Shown piece after piece: positions 22,928-31,401 of a stretch of DNA of 49,295 bases; position 1 is the first letter of the stretch; every line of letters starts with the position of its first letter. Origin of the DNA: Alphaproteobacteria bacterium. GTDB taxonomy: Bacteria > Bacteroidota > Bacteroidia > Bacteroidales > FEN-979. Position numbers and translations under genes: made by a program. The stretch covers positions 1 to 49,295 of the forward strand of contig SACF01000030.1 of the NCBI GenBank assembly GCA_009928665.1. Direction: 5' to 3'. The notes beneath the pieces were generated by a model, which made no database searches, was not told the origin of the DNA, and saw only the letters and a list, made by a program, of their open reading frames with translations.

Positions 22928-24601
22928 ATGATTGACATCACGGAATCGCCCAATTTCATTTCGTTTGCCGGGAATCCCGTCATTTATGAAGCCTGCTCGG
23001 ACAATTACCTTGTTTCGCTGGGCTCCAGGGGGTATTTTGAACTGGTGGTTTCCGGGATTGACACGGCTTTAGGTCATTCATTCCATCTTCAATTTGCAGG
23101 AAAAAAATTGGTATTTCAAACGGCCGATTTCACCGGGTTTGATGGACTGTTGTTCGAGGTAGGCTATCCTGGCCAGACCTTTAGCGATTTTGCCAGCAAT
23201 ATTTACCAATGCTTTCTTGAAAATTACGACATCCAAAAATATTTCGATGTAACACTTGATGGCCCGGGAGTAAGTAATCGTAAGATTCTTCTCCAAGCAA
23301 AACAGTCAGGTACTGATGGTTCAGTCGTTTTTTCGAACAATACGGTGACAGGTGTGGCTCAAGGGGCAAATACCCCCGGCACCGATGATCTCTACCGGGA
23401 TTACTTTGCAATCCTTTGCCTGATACGAGATTCGCAGAATAATTCGATAGGGGAGGATATCAAACCGGCCGATTTTATCGGTTGTGCAAGGTTTGATCTG
23501 TCGGATTACATCAAATCGAAGTTTGCGGCCTGGGAGATGCAACGCTTTGAATTCCCTGAATTGACAGGTAATGTCAAGGTTCATGGCTGGGATTATCTGC
23601 TCAAATACCGGGTCTCTTTTGCCGAAAGCATAGCCGGTAAAGTCAAAGGTCTGCAGTCTGACGGCTGGAAGTATTGCCTGGCCGGTGGGCTGAACCATGA
23701 ACTGCTGACTTCACTCAATGAAAAGTATCTGGAATATTTCTCTATAGCTGCAAACAGACAAAAATTCCTTTCCTGGTTACCACTGGCAAAATATTCCAGG
23801 TCAGGAGTCCTGGAAAAACTGTTTTTTCTGTTCCAGGATAATCCTTCCGCAGTTCAATACCGGCTGGTGGTAATCATCAACTTCACCGATGGAACCCACA
23901 CGGTGGTGAATGCTACCCCACAGGTTACCTATCCTGCTTTCACTGTTGTGGAATTCAAGGTCGGATATGATCATCTCGACCTGGTGAATGCCCAATATGG
24001 CAAGGTTGTCAGGTCGTGGGAAGTGTTTATAATGGACAGCAACGACGATTACCTGTCAGAGCGCCGGATATTTATAAACGATTCCCGGGTTTTTGAGAAC
24101 GAGAAGGTGTTTTTCTACCGGAACTCATTTTCGGCCTATGATACCTTTAGGTTCACTGGGAAATCCGAACTCAACCTTGAATATGAACGATCGGTCGGAT
24201 CCGTTAAAAAGGAAGAGAAATTTTCATTCTTCAATGCTCCTTCCCGGCAGTTCAGTTCAAAAGAATCTGAGATATGCAAAGCCAATTCCGGCTGGATATC
24301 GTTGACAGAAAAGAATTGTCTTCGTGAGCTGCTTTTATCAACGGAGGCTTACGAGCAGATCGGAAAGGAACTGTTCCAGATCGTTGTGCGGTCGGCTAAA
24401 ATCACACCCTTTCTTAAAGACGGCGAGTACCTCTATAACCTTGAGATTGAATACGAACGGGCGTATGAAAATTCATTCTTTTCAGTCCATGTGCCGGAAA
24501 GCTCAGCCAATCCGGTCGTCCTTCCCCAGCCTTTGACCTGGGATAACATGGAGGAAAGCTTTGACAGCATGGAAATAACATTTGACCAGGTAGAATATTA
24601 A
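22928..24601 (+). CDS. Tail tip / adsorption protein
   Basis: A 557-residue strand-rich protein, first gene of late unit 3. The N-terminus (ITESPNFISFAGNPVIYEA) is a common start of Bacteroidota phage tail proteins; the body alternates strands with DFIGCARFDLSDYIKS, FVIFMDSNDDYLSERRIFIND-like and LRELLLSTEAYEQIG segments. Several Tyr/Phe-rich strands suggest a host-binding or tail-tip protein. No enzymatic motif. The gene after it starts 3 bases downstream. Confidence 0.65.
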   Translation: MIDITESPNFISFAGNPVIYEACSDNYLVSLGSRGYFELVVSGIDTALGHSFHLQFAGKKLVFQTADFTGFDGLLFEVGYPGQTFSDFASNIYQCFLENYDIQKYFDVTLDGPGVSNRKILLQAKQSGTDGSVVFSNNTVTGVAQGANTPGTDDLYRDYFAILCLIRDSQNNSIGEDIKPADFIGCARFDLSDYIKSKFAAWEMQRFEFPELTGNVKVHGWDYLLKYRVSFAESIAGKVKGLQSDGWKYCLAGGLNHELLTSLNEKYLEYFSIAANRQKFLSWLPLAKYSRSGVLEKLFFLFQDNPSAVQYRLVVIINFTDGTHTVVNATPQVTYPAFTVVEFKVGYDHLDLVNAQYGKVVRSWEVFIMDSNDDYLSERRIFINDSRVFENEKVFFYRNSFSAYDTFRFTGKSELNLEYERSVGSVKKEEKFSFFNAPSRQFSSKESEICKANSGWISLTEKNCLRELLLSTEAYEQIGKELFQIVVRSAKITPFLKDGEYLYNLEIEYERAYENSFFSVHVPESSANPVVLPQPLTWDNMEESFDSMEITFDQVEY

Positions 24602-24604
24602 ATT

Positions 24605-25363
24605 ATGGCAAGACAAGAAATCAACCTCGGGATTGTTCCGGGCGATAAAAGAGGTGACAAACTCCGTGTTGGAGGACGAAAGATCAATGAAAATTTCACC
24701 GAGTTGTACAACATTCTGACCAATGCTCAGGCTTCGCCTGTCATTGCTGGAAAGCATGTTATAACGGAGGATGAAAGCAATCGGCTCGCTGAGATCAGGG
24801 TGATCATCCCGTCTCCCGGTGTGGGGAAGTTCATCGATTTGATTTCTCTTATTGTCAGGATTACACCGTCAGCGCCACCAACCGGAGGTTTGCAGGTTAA
24901 TCCCGACCAGACCTTGAACGTGACCACCGATGGTGATACTGAAACACGGGATTGGGGATTTTTTCCATCACTTTTTCTGATGACGCAGTCGATGCAGATT
25001 CAGCGAATGACACCTGTTTTTTCCACGCAGTTGTTTACCAACACGCCAGTTTATGTCTGTCTGTCCGGTGGTGAAAATCCAAAATCCGGGTGTGCTCAAA
25101 TGGAACTTTTCTTTTTGTACCGGATCATTGACCCTGCTGCTTCCGGCGGCACCCCTTCAGGGAGCAACGCCACGCTTCAGGTCGTGCAATCATTCGTAAA
25201 CCAAAGTGAAATAGCGATTCAGCACGACCTTCAGAAATATCCCACAGTTGTTGTCATGGACACCACAGGCAGGGAATTGATCTCGGAAATTACCCATGAA
25301 TCGACCGATCGGATGATGATCCGGCTCAATCCGGCAGCAAGTGGTAAAATCATTTATAGTTAA
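24605..25363 (+). CDS. Phage tail-associated structural protein
   Basis: A 252-residue protein. The opening [23 protein letters not shown] is a motif widespread in phage structural proteins, where it probably mediates attachment to the virion. The C-terminal part ([34 protein letters not shown]) resembles the fibre/knob fold of proteins with similar 'YPxVxVxDxxGxxV' ends. Likely a tail fibre or tip-associated protein in late unit 3. Confidence 0.68.
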   Translation: MARQEINLGIVPGDKRGDKLRVGGRKINENFTELYNILTNAQASPVIAGKHVITEDESNRLAEIRVIIPSPGVGKFIDLISLIVRITPSAPPTGGLQVNPDQTLNVTTDGDTETRDWGFFPSLFLMTQSMQIQRMTPVFSTQLFTNTPVYVCLSGGENPKSGCAQMELFFLYRIIDPAASGGTPSGSNATLQVVQSFVNQSEIAIQHDLQKYPTVVVMDTTGRELISEITHESTDRMMIRLNPAASGKIIYS

Positions 25364-25392
25364 CCTTTTATAAACCTTTAAATTTAAACAAG

Positions 25393-26484
25393 ATGGCAAA
25401 AAAAGTTCTGGTCTCTTTGGACTTAAACAAAAACGAATTGCAGAATGCCGTGATTCAAAACCTGGCAACAGCGCCGGCAAGCCCGGTCAAAGGCCAAAAA
25501 TATTTCGACACGACCGACAACATTGAAAAGTACTGGAACGGTACTGCATGGGTGAAATCGGTCGATCCCGCCGCGATTGATCACAATTCACTTGTGAACA
25601 GGGGTACCAATACCCATGCCGCGATTGATTCCCACCTGGCATCTACTTCCAACCCACATGCCACCACCAAAGCACAGGTAGGGTTAACCAATGTCGATGA
25701 CATTAAGCAGATGCCTTTGTTATACCTTGATGTTGATGGCAACCTGGCAGCCAATTCTGATGTGAAAGTTGCCAGCCAGAAAGCAACCAAGACCTACGTT
25801 GACGGTCAGGTCGCCAATATCCAGGGGCAGATCACTGCCGGCATGGTTTACAAGGGAACTTTCGATGGGAGCCAGACCATTGCAGCCCAGGGGATCACGA
25901 CCATTCAAAAAGGATGGTTTTGGAAGGTGACGGTTGCCGGTACAGCCTCCGGGGTGGGTACCCCGTCGGGTGCCGGGGTGAGCGTGGGGGATATGGTAAT
26001 TGCCAACATGACCAAGAGCTCCAGCATCACCGCTGCCGACTTCGATGGAGTTGATAACACGGAATCCTCTGACCTTGTGAAACTGGCCGCTGTTCAGACC
26101 CTGACCAACAAATCCATCGATGCTGATCTCAATACGATCAGCAACCTCGAAACCGACAATTTCAAGTCCGGTGTCATTGATGCGGATGGTACCCTGGCTG
26201 GAAACAGTGACACCAAGCTGGCAACACAGAAAGCCACAAAGACCTATGTTGATGGTAAGACCAACGGTCGTACCAAGAAATACGTCGGAGCAATTACCGG
26301 GGTAACAACACAGACCATTGCAGCTGCCACCCATGGTTGCACTGCAGATGTTGTTGTTGCCGTGTATGAAACCATATCCACGCTTCGTTATGCGGTTGAA
26401 GTGGATATCTACGTGAGTGCCGCTGGTGATGTCACATGGAGATCAGATACCGCGATCACTGGTCAGATCGTGATTGTCGGTTAA
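25393..26484 (+). CDS. Tail fibre protein with internal repeats
   Basis: A 363-residue protein. The N-terminal 60 residues ([16 protein letters not shown]..., [21 protein letters not shown]) form an attachment module shared with the next gene. A repeat occurs twice: [20 protein letters not shown] near residue 115 and [20 protein letters not shown] near residue 270, a unit common in fibres. The C-terminus ([20 protein letters not shown]) resembles a receptor-binding tip. Probably a trimeric host-recognition fibre. Confidence 0.78.
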   Translation: MAKKVLVSLDLNKNELQNAVIQNLATAPASPVKGQKYFDTTDNIEKYWNGTAWVKSVDPAAIDHNSLVNRGTNTHAAIDSHLASTSNPHATTKAQVGLTNVDDIKQMPLLYLDVDGNLAANSDVKVASQKATKTYVDGQVANIQGQITAGMVYKGTFDGSQTIAAQGITTIQKGWFWKVTVAGTASGVGTPSGAGVSVGDMVIANMTKSSSITAADFDGVDNTESSDLVKLAAVQTLTNKSIDADLNTISNLETDNFKSGVIDADGTLAGNSDTKLATQKATKTYVDGKTNGRTKKYVGAITGVTTQTIAAATHGCTADVVVAVYETISTLRYAVEVDIYVSAAGDVTWRSDTAITGQIVIVG

Positions 26485-26506
26485 ACCGGAAACATAAAAA
26501 GTTGTT

Positions 26507-27097
26507 ATGCCTTCATTCAAGTCCAACCTGGACCTTCAGCAACACCAGTTATTAAATGCTGTCCTGCACAATCTACCGGATTTACCCCAAAATCCGGTAG
26601 AAGGGCAGGTTTACTACAACACCGCAAAGTTCACCGCTTACCTTTGGAACGGGACTTCTTGGATTCCCTGGGGAGAATTTTCCGGCGGTGGTTCAATCCA
26701 GCAGGTAAAGCAGTACGTGCTGAACATCCCTAATCCTTCAGCGAATTCATCAACTGTATTCGTGAGGCTGTATGAAGACCAGACCGTGGTCAGGATCGAT
26801 TCTCGTTTTAGCAATACCTCAAGGGTTGATTTCAATATTGAATGCAGAACCGGGGTCAATGTTCAGGGTTTGCTTTTGACGCAAATTCCTATTCAAGCGG
26901 CATATGAAGGCACTGAAACAACGGTTTTTTCGTTTTCAGCCTTGCCAAAAGATACCTGGCTTTATTTCAGTCTGGCTGCAGGTGATGGTGCTGTTGGAAC
27001 ACCTGCCGATGGTGAAGGCCTTCCTCCAACCGGAGCTACAGAAAACGGTGAAATCGAAGGGCTGTTGACGATAACGATTACATGTATTAAGAATTGA
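26507..27097 (+). CDS. Short tail fibre-like protein, paralogue
   Basis: A 196-residue protein whose first 55 residues (LDLQQHQLLNAVLHNLPDLPQNPVEGQVYYNT, YLWNGTSWIPWG) are a clear paralogue of the attachment module of the preceding fibre. The remaining part is a strand-rich domain (VVRIDSRFSNTSRVDFNIECRTG). Last gene of the late region, it ends inside the convergent recombinase gene (11-base overlap). An alternative or accessory receptor-binding protein is likely. Confidence 0.72.
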   Translation: MPSFKSNLDLQQHQLLNAVLHNLPDLPQNPVEGQVYYNTAKFTAYLWNGTSWIPWGEFSGGGSIQQVKQYVLNIPNPSANSSTVFVRLYEDQTVVRIDSRFSNTSRVDFNIECRTGVNVQGLLLTQIPIQAAYEGTETTVFSFSALPKDTWLYFSLAAGDGAVGTPADGEGLPPTGATENGEIEGLLTITITCIKN

Positions 27098-28289
27098 AGA
27101 AAGGGTGATCTTTCAACTTCATCGCATTTTCAAGTTTTGAAATACGGATGTACCTGAGGAAGGATTCGGTGGTCCTGTGTCCGGTGATTTGCATGATGGA
27201 TAGTATGGGTACGCCACTCAGGTAGGCATTCGTAGCGAATGAACGCCGAACCGTATGTGTTCGGATCTGCAACCATTTGTCAAGGTTTCCCTTTGTGATT
27301 TTCTTTGCGACCGCATATTCTCCAATCCAGCGAAGGACCCGGTTTGCCTCCTGGTTTGTCGGGATATGGTAATCCTTCCCATACCGATTGATGATCTCCG
27401 GAATGATGGGATGAACCGGAATGATGACCGGTTCTTTTGTCTTTTGGGTTTTCACATAGAGCTTGCCGTCCTCAATATTATTAAGGGTCACCTTTGCCCA
27501 ATCTGAGTGTCTCAGGCCAGTATGGCAATTGAGAATAAACAGGTCGCGGATTCGGCGCATCCTGGCATCCTCAATTTTCAATTTGTAGAGAGCCTGAATT
27601 TCTTCAGCATTTAAATATATGGTGTCTGCATCCTCTTTCAGCACCTTAAAACTCCGGGCTCGGTGCTCCTGATTACTGGTAAGTTTATCCTCATTCGCCT
27701 CATTCATCAGGCGTTTAATTCGTCTGATATGGGATCCGATCGTATTCGGTTTCAGATTTTCCGCTTTCAGGTAATCGGTGAAGCTGATGTAAAAATCTTT
27801 GCTGATGCTGTCAAAAGTCACAATTGTACCGGTATTCTTTTGAAACGTCTCCAAGTGGGTTTTAATTCCATTAAAATGTTGAATATGATTTGCAGATACT
27901 TTGTTCTTGTACCGTGCCTGGAATATAGGAATGTATTCTACCAGCGAAGTCTTGTTGGAAATATCGACATCTTTTCTCCCGGCAAATACTTGATAGGCTT
28001 CCCTGATCTCCAAGCTTTTCTTCTTCACATCCTCCATGGATATTTTTGCACCTTTGGGGAATAGTCCGTCATAGATATTCAAAAGAAAACTATTGACATC
28101 CCGTAGGTGTTTATTGGTCTCGACATACTCCTTTACCGGTTTGGCTTTTTGATCTTCGTCATCCCATGCCTTTTTAGGTACATTTAATCCGGTTGAAAAT
28201 CTTAACCGTTCATGGTTGAATGTTAAGGTGACCAGGATCAAAGACCCATTCTTTCGTTCCTTGTCTAAATAGAATTTAACTGTCGCCAT
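27087..28289 (-). CDS. Tyrosine recombinase (integrase) of the element
   Basis: A 400-residue recombinase of the Bacteroidota phage_int_SAM_5 type. The N-terminus (VKFYLDKERKNGSLILVTLTFNHERLRFSTG) is the arm-binding domain, then a core-binding helical domain (FTDYLKAENLKPNTIGSHIRRIKRL) and the catalytic domain: TGLRHSDW (first Arg), the Lys strand (LYVKTQKTKEP), HTVRRSFAT (His-x-x-Arg), GHRTTESFLRYI (His and Tyr nucleophile). It lies between the late region and tRNA-Val, oriented so that its 5' side faces the tRNA 3' end. I start at ATG 28289; a longer frame would run antisense-free through the tRNA gene itself and is not real. Confidence 0.92.
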   Translation of the reverse strand: MATVKFYLDKERKNGSLILVTLTFNHERLRFSTGLNVPKKAWDDEDQKAKPVKEYVETNKHLRDVNSFLLNIYDGLFPKGAKISMEDVKKKSLEIREAYQVFAGRKDVDISNKTSLVEYIPIFQARYKNKVSANHIQHFNGIKTHLETFQKNTGTIVTFDSISKDFYISFTDYLKAENLKPNTIGSHIRRIKRLMNEANEDKLTSNQEHRARSFKVLKEDADTIYLNAEEIQALYKLKIEDARMRRIRDLFILNCHTGLRHSDWAKVTLNNIEDGKLYVKTQKTKEPVIIPVHPIIPEIINRYGKDYHIPTNQEANRVLRWIGEYAVAKKITKGNLDKWLQIRTHTVRRSFATNAYLSGVPILSIMQITGHRTTESFLRYIRISKLENAMKLKDHPFFNS

Positions 28290-28303
28290 TGTCGTTTTAT
28301 AAA

Positions 28304-28376
28304 GTTGCCAGTGAAATTGAAAAATGTTGCCAGTACAAAGGTACGCACTGGCAACATTATAGCCAAAGTTGCCAGT
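28304..28376. repeat. Four copies of GTTGCCAGT upstream of the integrase
   Basis: GTTGCCAGT at 28304-28312, 28326-28334 and 28368-28376, plus its complement ACTGGCAAC at 28347-28355. The second and third together form the inverted repeat TGTTGCCAGT / ACTGGCAACA. Position (integrase promoter, between gene and tRNA) fits recombinase arm sites or an autoregulatory operator. Confidence 0.8.
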
Positions 28377-28421
28377 AAAAGTTATGAACAGGGGGTAAAT
28401 AGGTGTAACGTACTGTAACAG

Positions 28422-28446
28422 AAAAACCGCCGGGAGTGGCGGTTTT
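28422..28446 (-). terminator. Terminator of tRNA-Val (minus strand)
   Basis: AAAACCGCC / GGCGGTTTT with a 6-nt loop; on the minus strand the T-run follows the stem 34 bases after the tRNA 3' end. The symmetric A-run means it may also act on the plus strand. Confidence 0.7.
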
Positions 28447-28480
28447 ACTTGATTTCCGTTGATTATCAGGAAATGTTCTG

Positions 28481-28555
28481 TGGGATGTGAGGGATTCGAA
28501 CCCACGACCCCCGCCCTGTCAAGGCGATGCTCTAAACCAACTGAGCTAACATCCC
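28481..28555 (-). tRNA. tRNA-Val (GAC)
   Basis: A 75-nt cloverleaf on the minus strand with acceptor stem GGGATGT/ACATCCC, TTCGAAT in the T arm and anticodon loop TTGACAG (anticodon GAC). It is the likely chromosomal target of the neighbouring integrase, since its 3' end faces the element. CCA is not encoded. Confidence 0.93.
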
Positions 28556-28737
28556 GTGGGGCTGCAAAATTATAAAAAATTTTCATTTCTCATAAATTCC
28601 TTCATCGTTCGTAAATCGGAAGTCATATTAAATCGTAAACAGAAGTTTTTAAAACAAACCGGATTTTACAAACCCTGAGTTTATCCAGTGTTTCATGAGT
28701 TATATCGAAAAAATCAACCATTTTTAACATTATTATC

Positions 28738-28745
28738 TATTTTTG
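28738..28745 (+). promoter_or_regulatory. Probable -7 element of the peptidase gene
   Basis: TATTTTTG, exact TAnnTTTG, 38 bases before the ATG at 28784. No clear -33 TTTG box at the right distance. The rest of 28556-28783 shows nothing else. Confidence 0.5.
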
Positions 28746-28783
28746 AAAGCAAAATCGCACCAATTCTTTAATTTAAAGACATC

Positions 28784-31015
28784 ATGAAACATTCTGTAAC
28801 ATCATTTTGTGGTTTACTGTTTATACTGATTTTCCAGGCCACCGGGTTAGCCCAGGAAGAAAAGAAGCCAATAACACTTGAGGATATTTTTAAGAATCGG
28901 AAGTTTGCTTCAAAAGGAATTGCCGGAATGCAATCACTGCGCGATGGTGTTCATTATTGTCAGTTGAAGAAGGATAGTTTGAATTACTACGATTATGAAA
29001 CAGGAAACTTTGCTGGAACCCTGGTCACTTCCCGACAATTGATTCCGGCGGACGATACCTTGCCTTTGCCTCTTGCCGGCTTTGAATTCAGTGAGGATGA
29101 GAACCTTATGCTGTTTGCAAAAGACGAGGAACCTATTTACCGCCGTTCTTCCAAGGCCTGGTACTATGTTTATAACAGAAAAACAGGAACACTTACACCG
29201 GTTTCAGACAAAGGAAAGCAACGGCTGGCCAACTTTTCTCCTGATGGATCCAAAATTGCTTTTGTCAGGGATAATGACCTCTTCATTAAAGACCTCACGA
29301 TCGGATTAATGAATATGGGAGGAAAACAAACTTCCGACCGGAGTGGTATTGAGTATCGGATTACGAATGATGGTAAGCAAAATGAAATTATCAACGGAGC
29401 CACCGATTGGGTATACGAAGAAGAATTTGAATTTTCAAAAGCATTTTGCTGGTCGCCGGATGGATCAAAAATTGCATTCTACCGGTTTGATGAAAACAAG
29501 GTAAGGGAATATCAGCTGACGTACTATGGCGAGCTGTACCCCGATCAATACAAATATAAATATCCAAAAGCCGGTGAATTGAATTCTGTAGTCGGGATAA
29601 AAATTTTTGACCTGAAAACCCATTCTGTCATCGATGTGGATCTGGGTAAGGAGCAGGATATCTATATTCCGCGGATCAAGTGGACTCAGGATCCCGGAAC
29701 TCTTGCCTTTTACCGGATGAACCGCCATCAGAATACCCTGGATCTGATACTGGTCGAAGCTTCATCAGGAAAAACAAGGGTTATATATCATGAGACAAAC
29801 CCTTATTATATTGAGATTAATGATCATCTGACATTTTTAAAAAATGACAGAGGTTTTCTTCTGACCAGTGAGAAAGACGGTTACCGGCATATTTATCATT
29901 TCGATTCATCGGGTAAGGAAATCTGTCAGATTACGCAGGGTAAATGGGAAGTGACCGATTTTTACGGAGTCGATGAAGAACATGGACTTGTCTATTATGC
30001 TTCTGCTGAAAACGTTCCGATGGACCGGGATGTTTACGTGGTCAACCTGGATGGTTCCGGGAAAAGAAAGTTATCCAAGAAGCCGGGTACCAATTCTGCT
30101 GCCTTCAATGCAACTTACTCCTGTTATATTCAAAAATGGTCAGATATCAATACCCCCCCGGTTTACACCCTGAACAGCGCCGACGGAAAAGAAATAAGAA
30201 TGTTGCAGGATAATGCAAGGCTTCGCGAGACGCTGGAATCCTATCAATTTTCCAGGGCTGAATTCGTGAAAATCCCGGCATCTGAAGGTACAGAGTTGAA
30301 TGGCGTTGTTTTGAAACCATTTCATTTCGATCCGAAAAAGAAGTACCCTGTGTTGTTTACGATATATGGCGGCCCCGGATCCCAGACAGTGTTGAATGCC
30401 TGGGGAACTTTCTCCGCCTGGAACCAGCTTTGCGCTCAGAATGGGATTGTGGTTGTTTCGGTAGATAACCGCGGAACCGGAGGCAGCGGAGAGGCTTTTA
30501 AAAAATGTACCTATCTTCAGTTGGGGAAATATGAAACGCTGGATCAGGTGGATGCGGCAAAGTATTTTGGCTCTCTGGATTATGTGGATGGAAAGAGGAT
30601 CGGAATGTGGGGATGGAGTTTCGGTGGCTATCTTACCCTCTCGTGCCTGACACGTGGTGCCGATTACTTCAGCTTTGGGATTGCGGTTGCACCGGTCACC
30701 AACTGGAAATATTACGATAATATTTACACGGAACGGTTCATGCGAACCCCGGCTGAGAATAATTCGGGGTACGAGGACAATTCACCCGTTAACCATGCTG
30801 CGGCGTTCAAGGGGAAGTTATTGATGATTCATGGAATGGCCGACGACAATGTACATCCCCAGAATTCCTACGATATGTTCACTGCACTTGTCGCTGCCGG
30901 GAAAAACTTTGATTCTGAATTTTACCCGAACAGCAATCATGGAATATACACGGGAAAAAACACTTCATTTCATCTTTACAGGAGGATGACCGATTATATC
31001 CTGAAAAACCTGTGA
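28784..31015 (+). CDS. Dipeptidyl-peptidase IV-like S9 serine protease
   Basis: A 743-residue exported protease. A Sec signal peptide ends near TGLAQ (about residue 24). The N-terminal two-thirds is the DPP IV beta-propeller (FSPDGSKIAFVRDNDLFIKDL, FCWSPDGSKIAFYRFDE), the C-terminal third the alpha/beta-hydrolase: YGGPGSQ (oxyanion loop), WGWSFGGY with Ser612, DDNVHPQN with Asp687/688 and NSNHGIY with His719. It trims X-Pro or X-Ala dipeptides from peptides in the periplasm, a usual trait of protein-degrading Bacteroidota. First ordinary chromosomal gene after the mobile element. Confidence 0.93.
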   Translation: MKHSVTSFCGLLFILIFQATGLAQEEKKPITLEDIFKNRKFASKGIAGMQSLRDGVHYCQLKKDSLNYYDYETGNFAGTLVTSRQLIPADDTLPLPLAGFEFSEDENLMLFAKDEEPIYRRSSKAWYYVYNRKTGTLTPVSDKGKQRLANFSPDGSKIAFVRDNDLFIKDLTIGLMNMGGKQTSDRSGIEYRITNDGKQNEIINGATDWVYEEEFEFSKAFCWSPDGSKIAFYRFDENKVREYQLTYYGELYPDQYKYKYPKAGELNSVVGIKIFDLKTHSVIDVDLGKEQDIYIPRIKWTQDPGTLAFYRMNRHQNTLDLILVEASSGKTRVIYHETNPYYIEINDHLTFLKNDRGFLLTSEKDGYRHIYHFDSSGKEICQITQGKWEVTDFYGVDEEHGLVYYASAENVPMDRDVYVVNLDGSGKRKLSKKPGTNSAAFNATYSCYIQKWSDINTPPVYTLNSADGKEIRMLQDNARLRETLESYQFSRAEFVKIPASEGTELNGVVLKPFHFDPKKKYPVLFTIYGGPGSQTVLNAWGTFSAWNQLCAQNGIVVVSVDNRGTGGSGEAFKKCTYLQLGKYETLDQVDAAKYFGSLDYVDGKRIGMWGWSFGGYLTLSCLTRGADYFSFGIAVAPVTNWKYYDNIYTERFMRTPAENNSGYEDNSPVNHAAAFKGKLLMIHGMADDNVHPQNSYDMFTALVAAGKNFDSEFYPNSNHGIYTGKNTSFHLYRRMTDYILKNL

Positions 31016-31043
31016 TACACCGTCACATCAGAATAAAAAAAGA

Positions 31044-31075
31044 TTTGGAAATCAAGAAAAAGGATTGTAATTTTG
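31044..31075 (+). promoter_or_regulatory. Promoter of rpsU
   Basis: TTTG at 31044-31047, 20 nt, TAATTTTG at 31068-31075: a full match to the Bacteroidota -33/-7 pattern, giving a 5' leader of about 55 nt. Confidence 0.72.
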
Positions 31076-31135
31076 CAGTCCTTTTTCTGAAAACATCATT
31101 GAGTATTAACAATTAAAAGAAAGCGAGTACCAAGC

Positions 31136-31333
31136 ATGATTATCGTACCTGTTAAAGAAGGCGAAAGCATTGATAGATCGTTAAAAAAATTAAAGCGTAA
31201 ATTCGAAAAGACCGGTGTGGTCAAAGAACTCCGCGAGCGTCAGAAATACACCAAACCCTCGGTTAAAAACCGGGATGCGGTAAACCGTGCTATCTATATC
31301 CAGAAACTTCAGGACGCGGAAGCCGCAAAATAA
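31136..31333 (+). CDS. rpsU: Small ribosomal subunit protein bS21
   Basis: A 65-residue basic protein of typical bS21 length: MIIVPVKEGESIDRSLKKLKRKFEKTGVVKELRERQ, the conserved helix pair, followed by a lysine-rich end. bS21 lies next to the anti-Shine-Dalgarno end of 16S rRNA and affects start selection. No Shine-Dalgarno site precedes the gene. It is followed at 68 bases by the recombinase gene, with which it may share a transcript. Confidence 0.95.
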   Translation: MIIVPVKEGESIDRSLKKLKRKFEKTGVVKELRERQKYTKPSVKNRDAVNRAIYIQKLQDAEAAK

Positions 31334-31401
31334 AAGTTTTACAGCAGGCGTTGATTTATGGGTAAATATTGCTATATTTATCCATTGATTTTTGATGGGC
31401 A

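Noticed and set aside
28304..28376. CRISPR-like array
   Set aside because: The repeat unit is only 9 bases, partly inverted, with uneven spacing; it fits recombinase sites. No CRISPR array or cas gene is present in the window.
28290..28586. N-terminal extension of the integrase to an upstream ATG
   Set aside because: The extra residues are a translation of the tRNA-Val gene and the integrase promoter region; ATG 28289 gives the normal family start.
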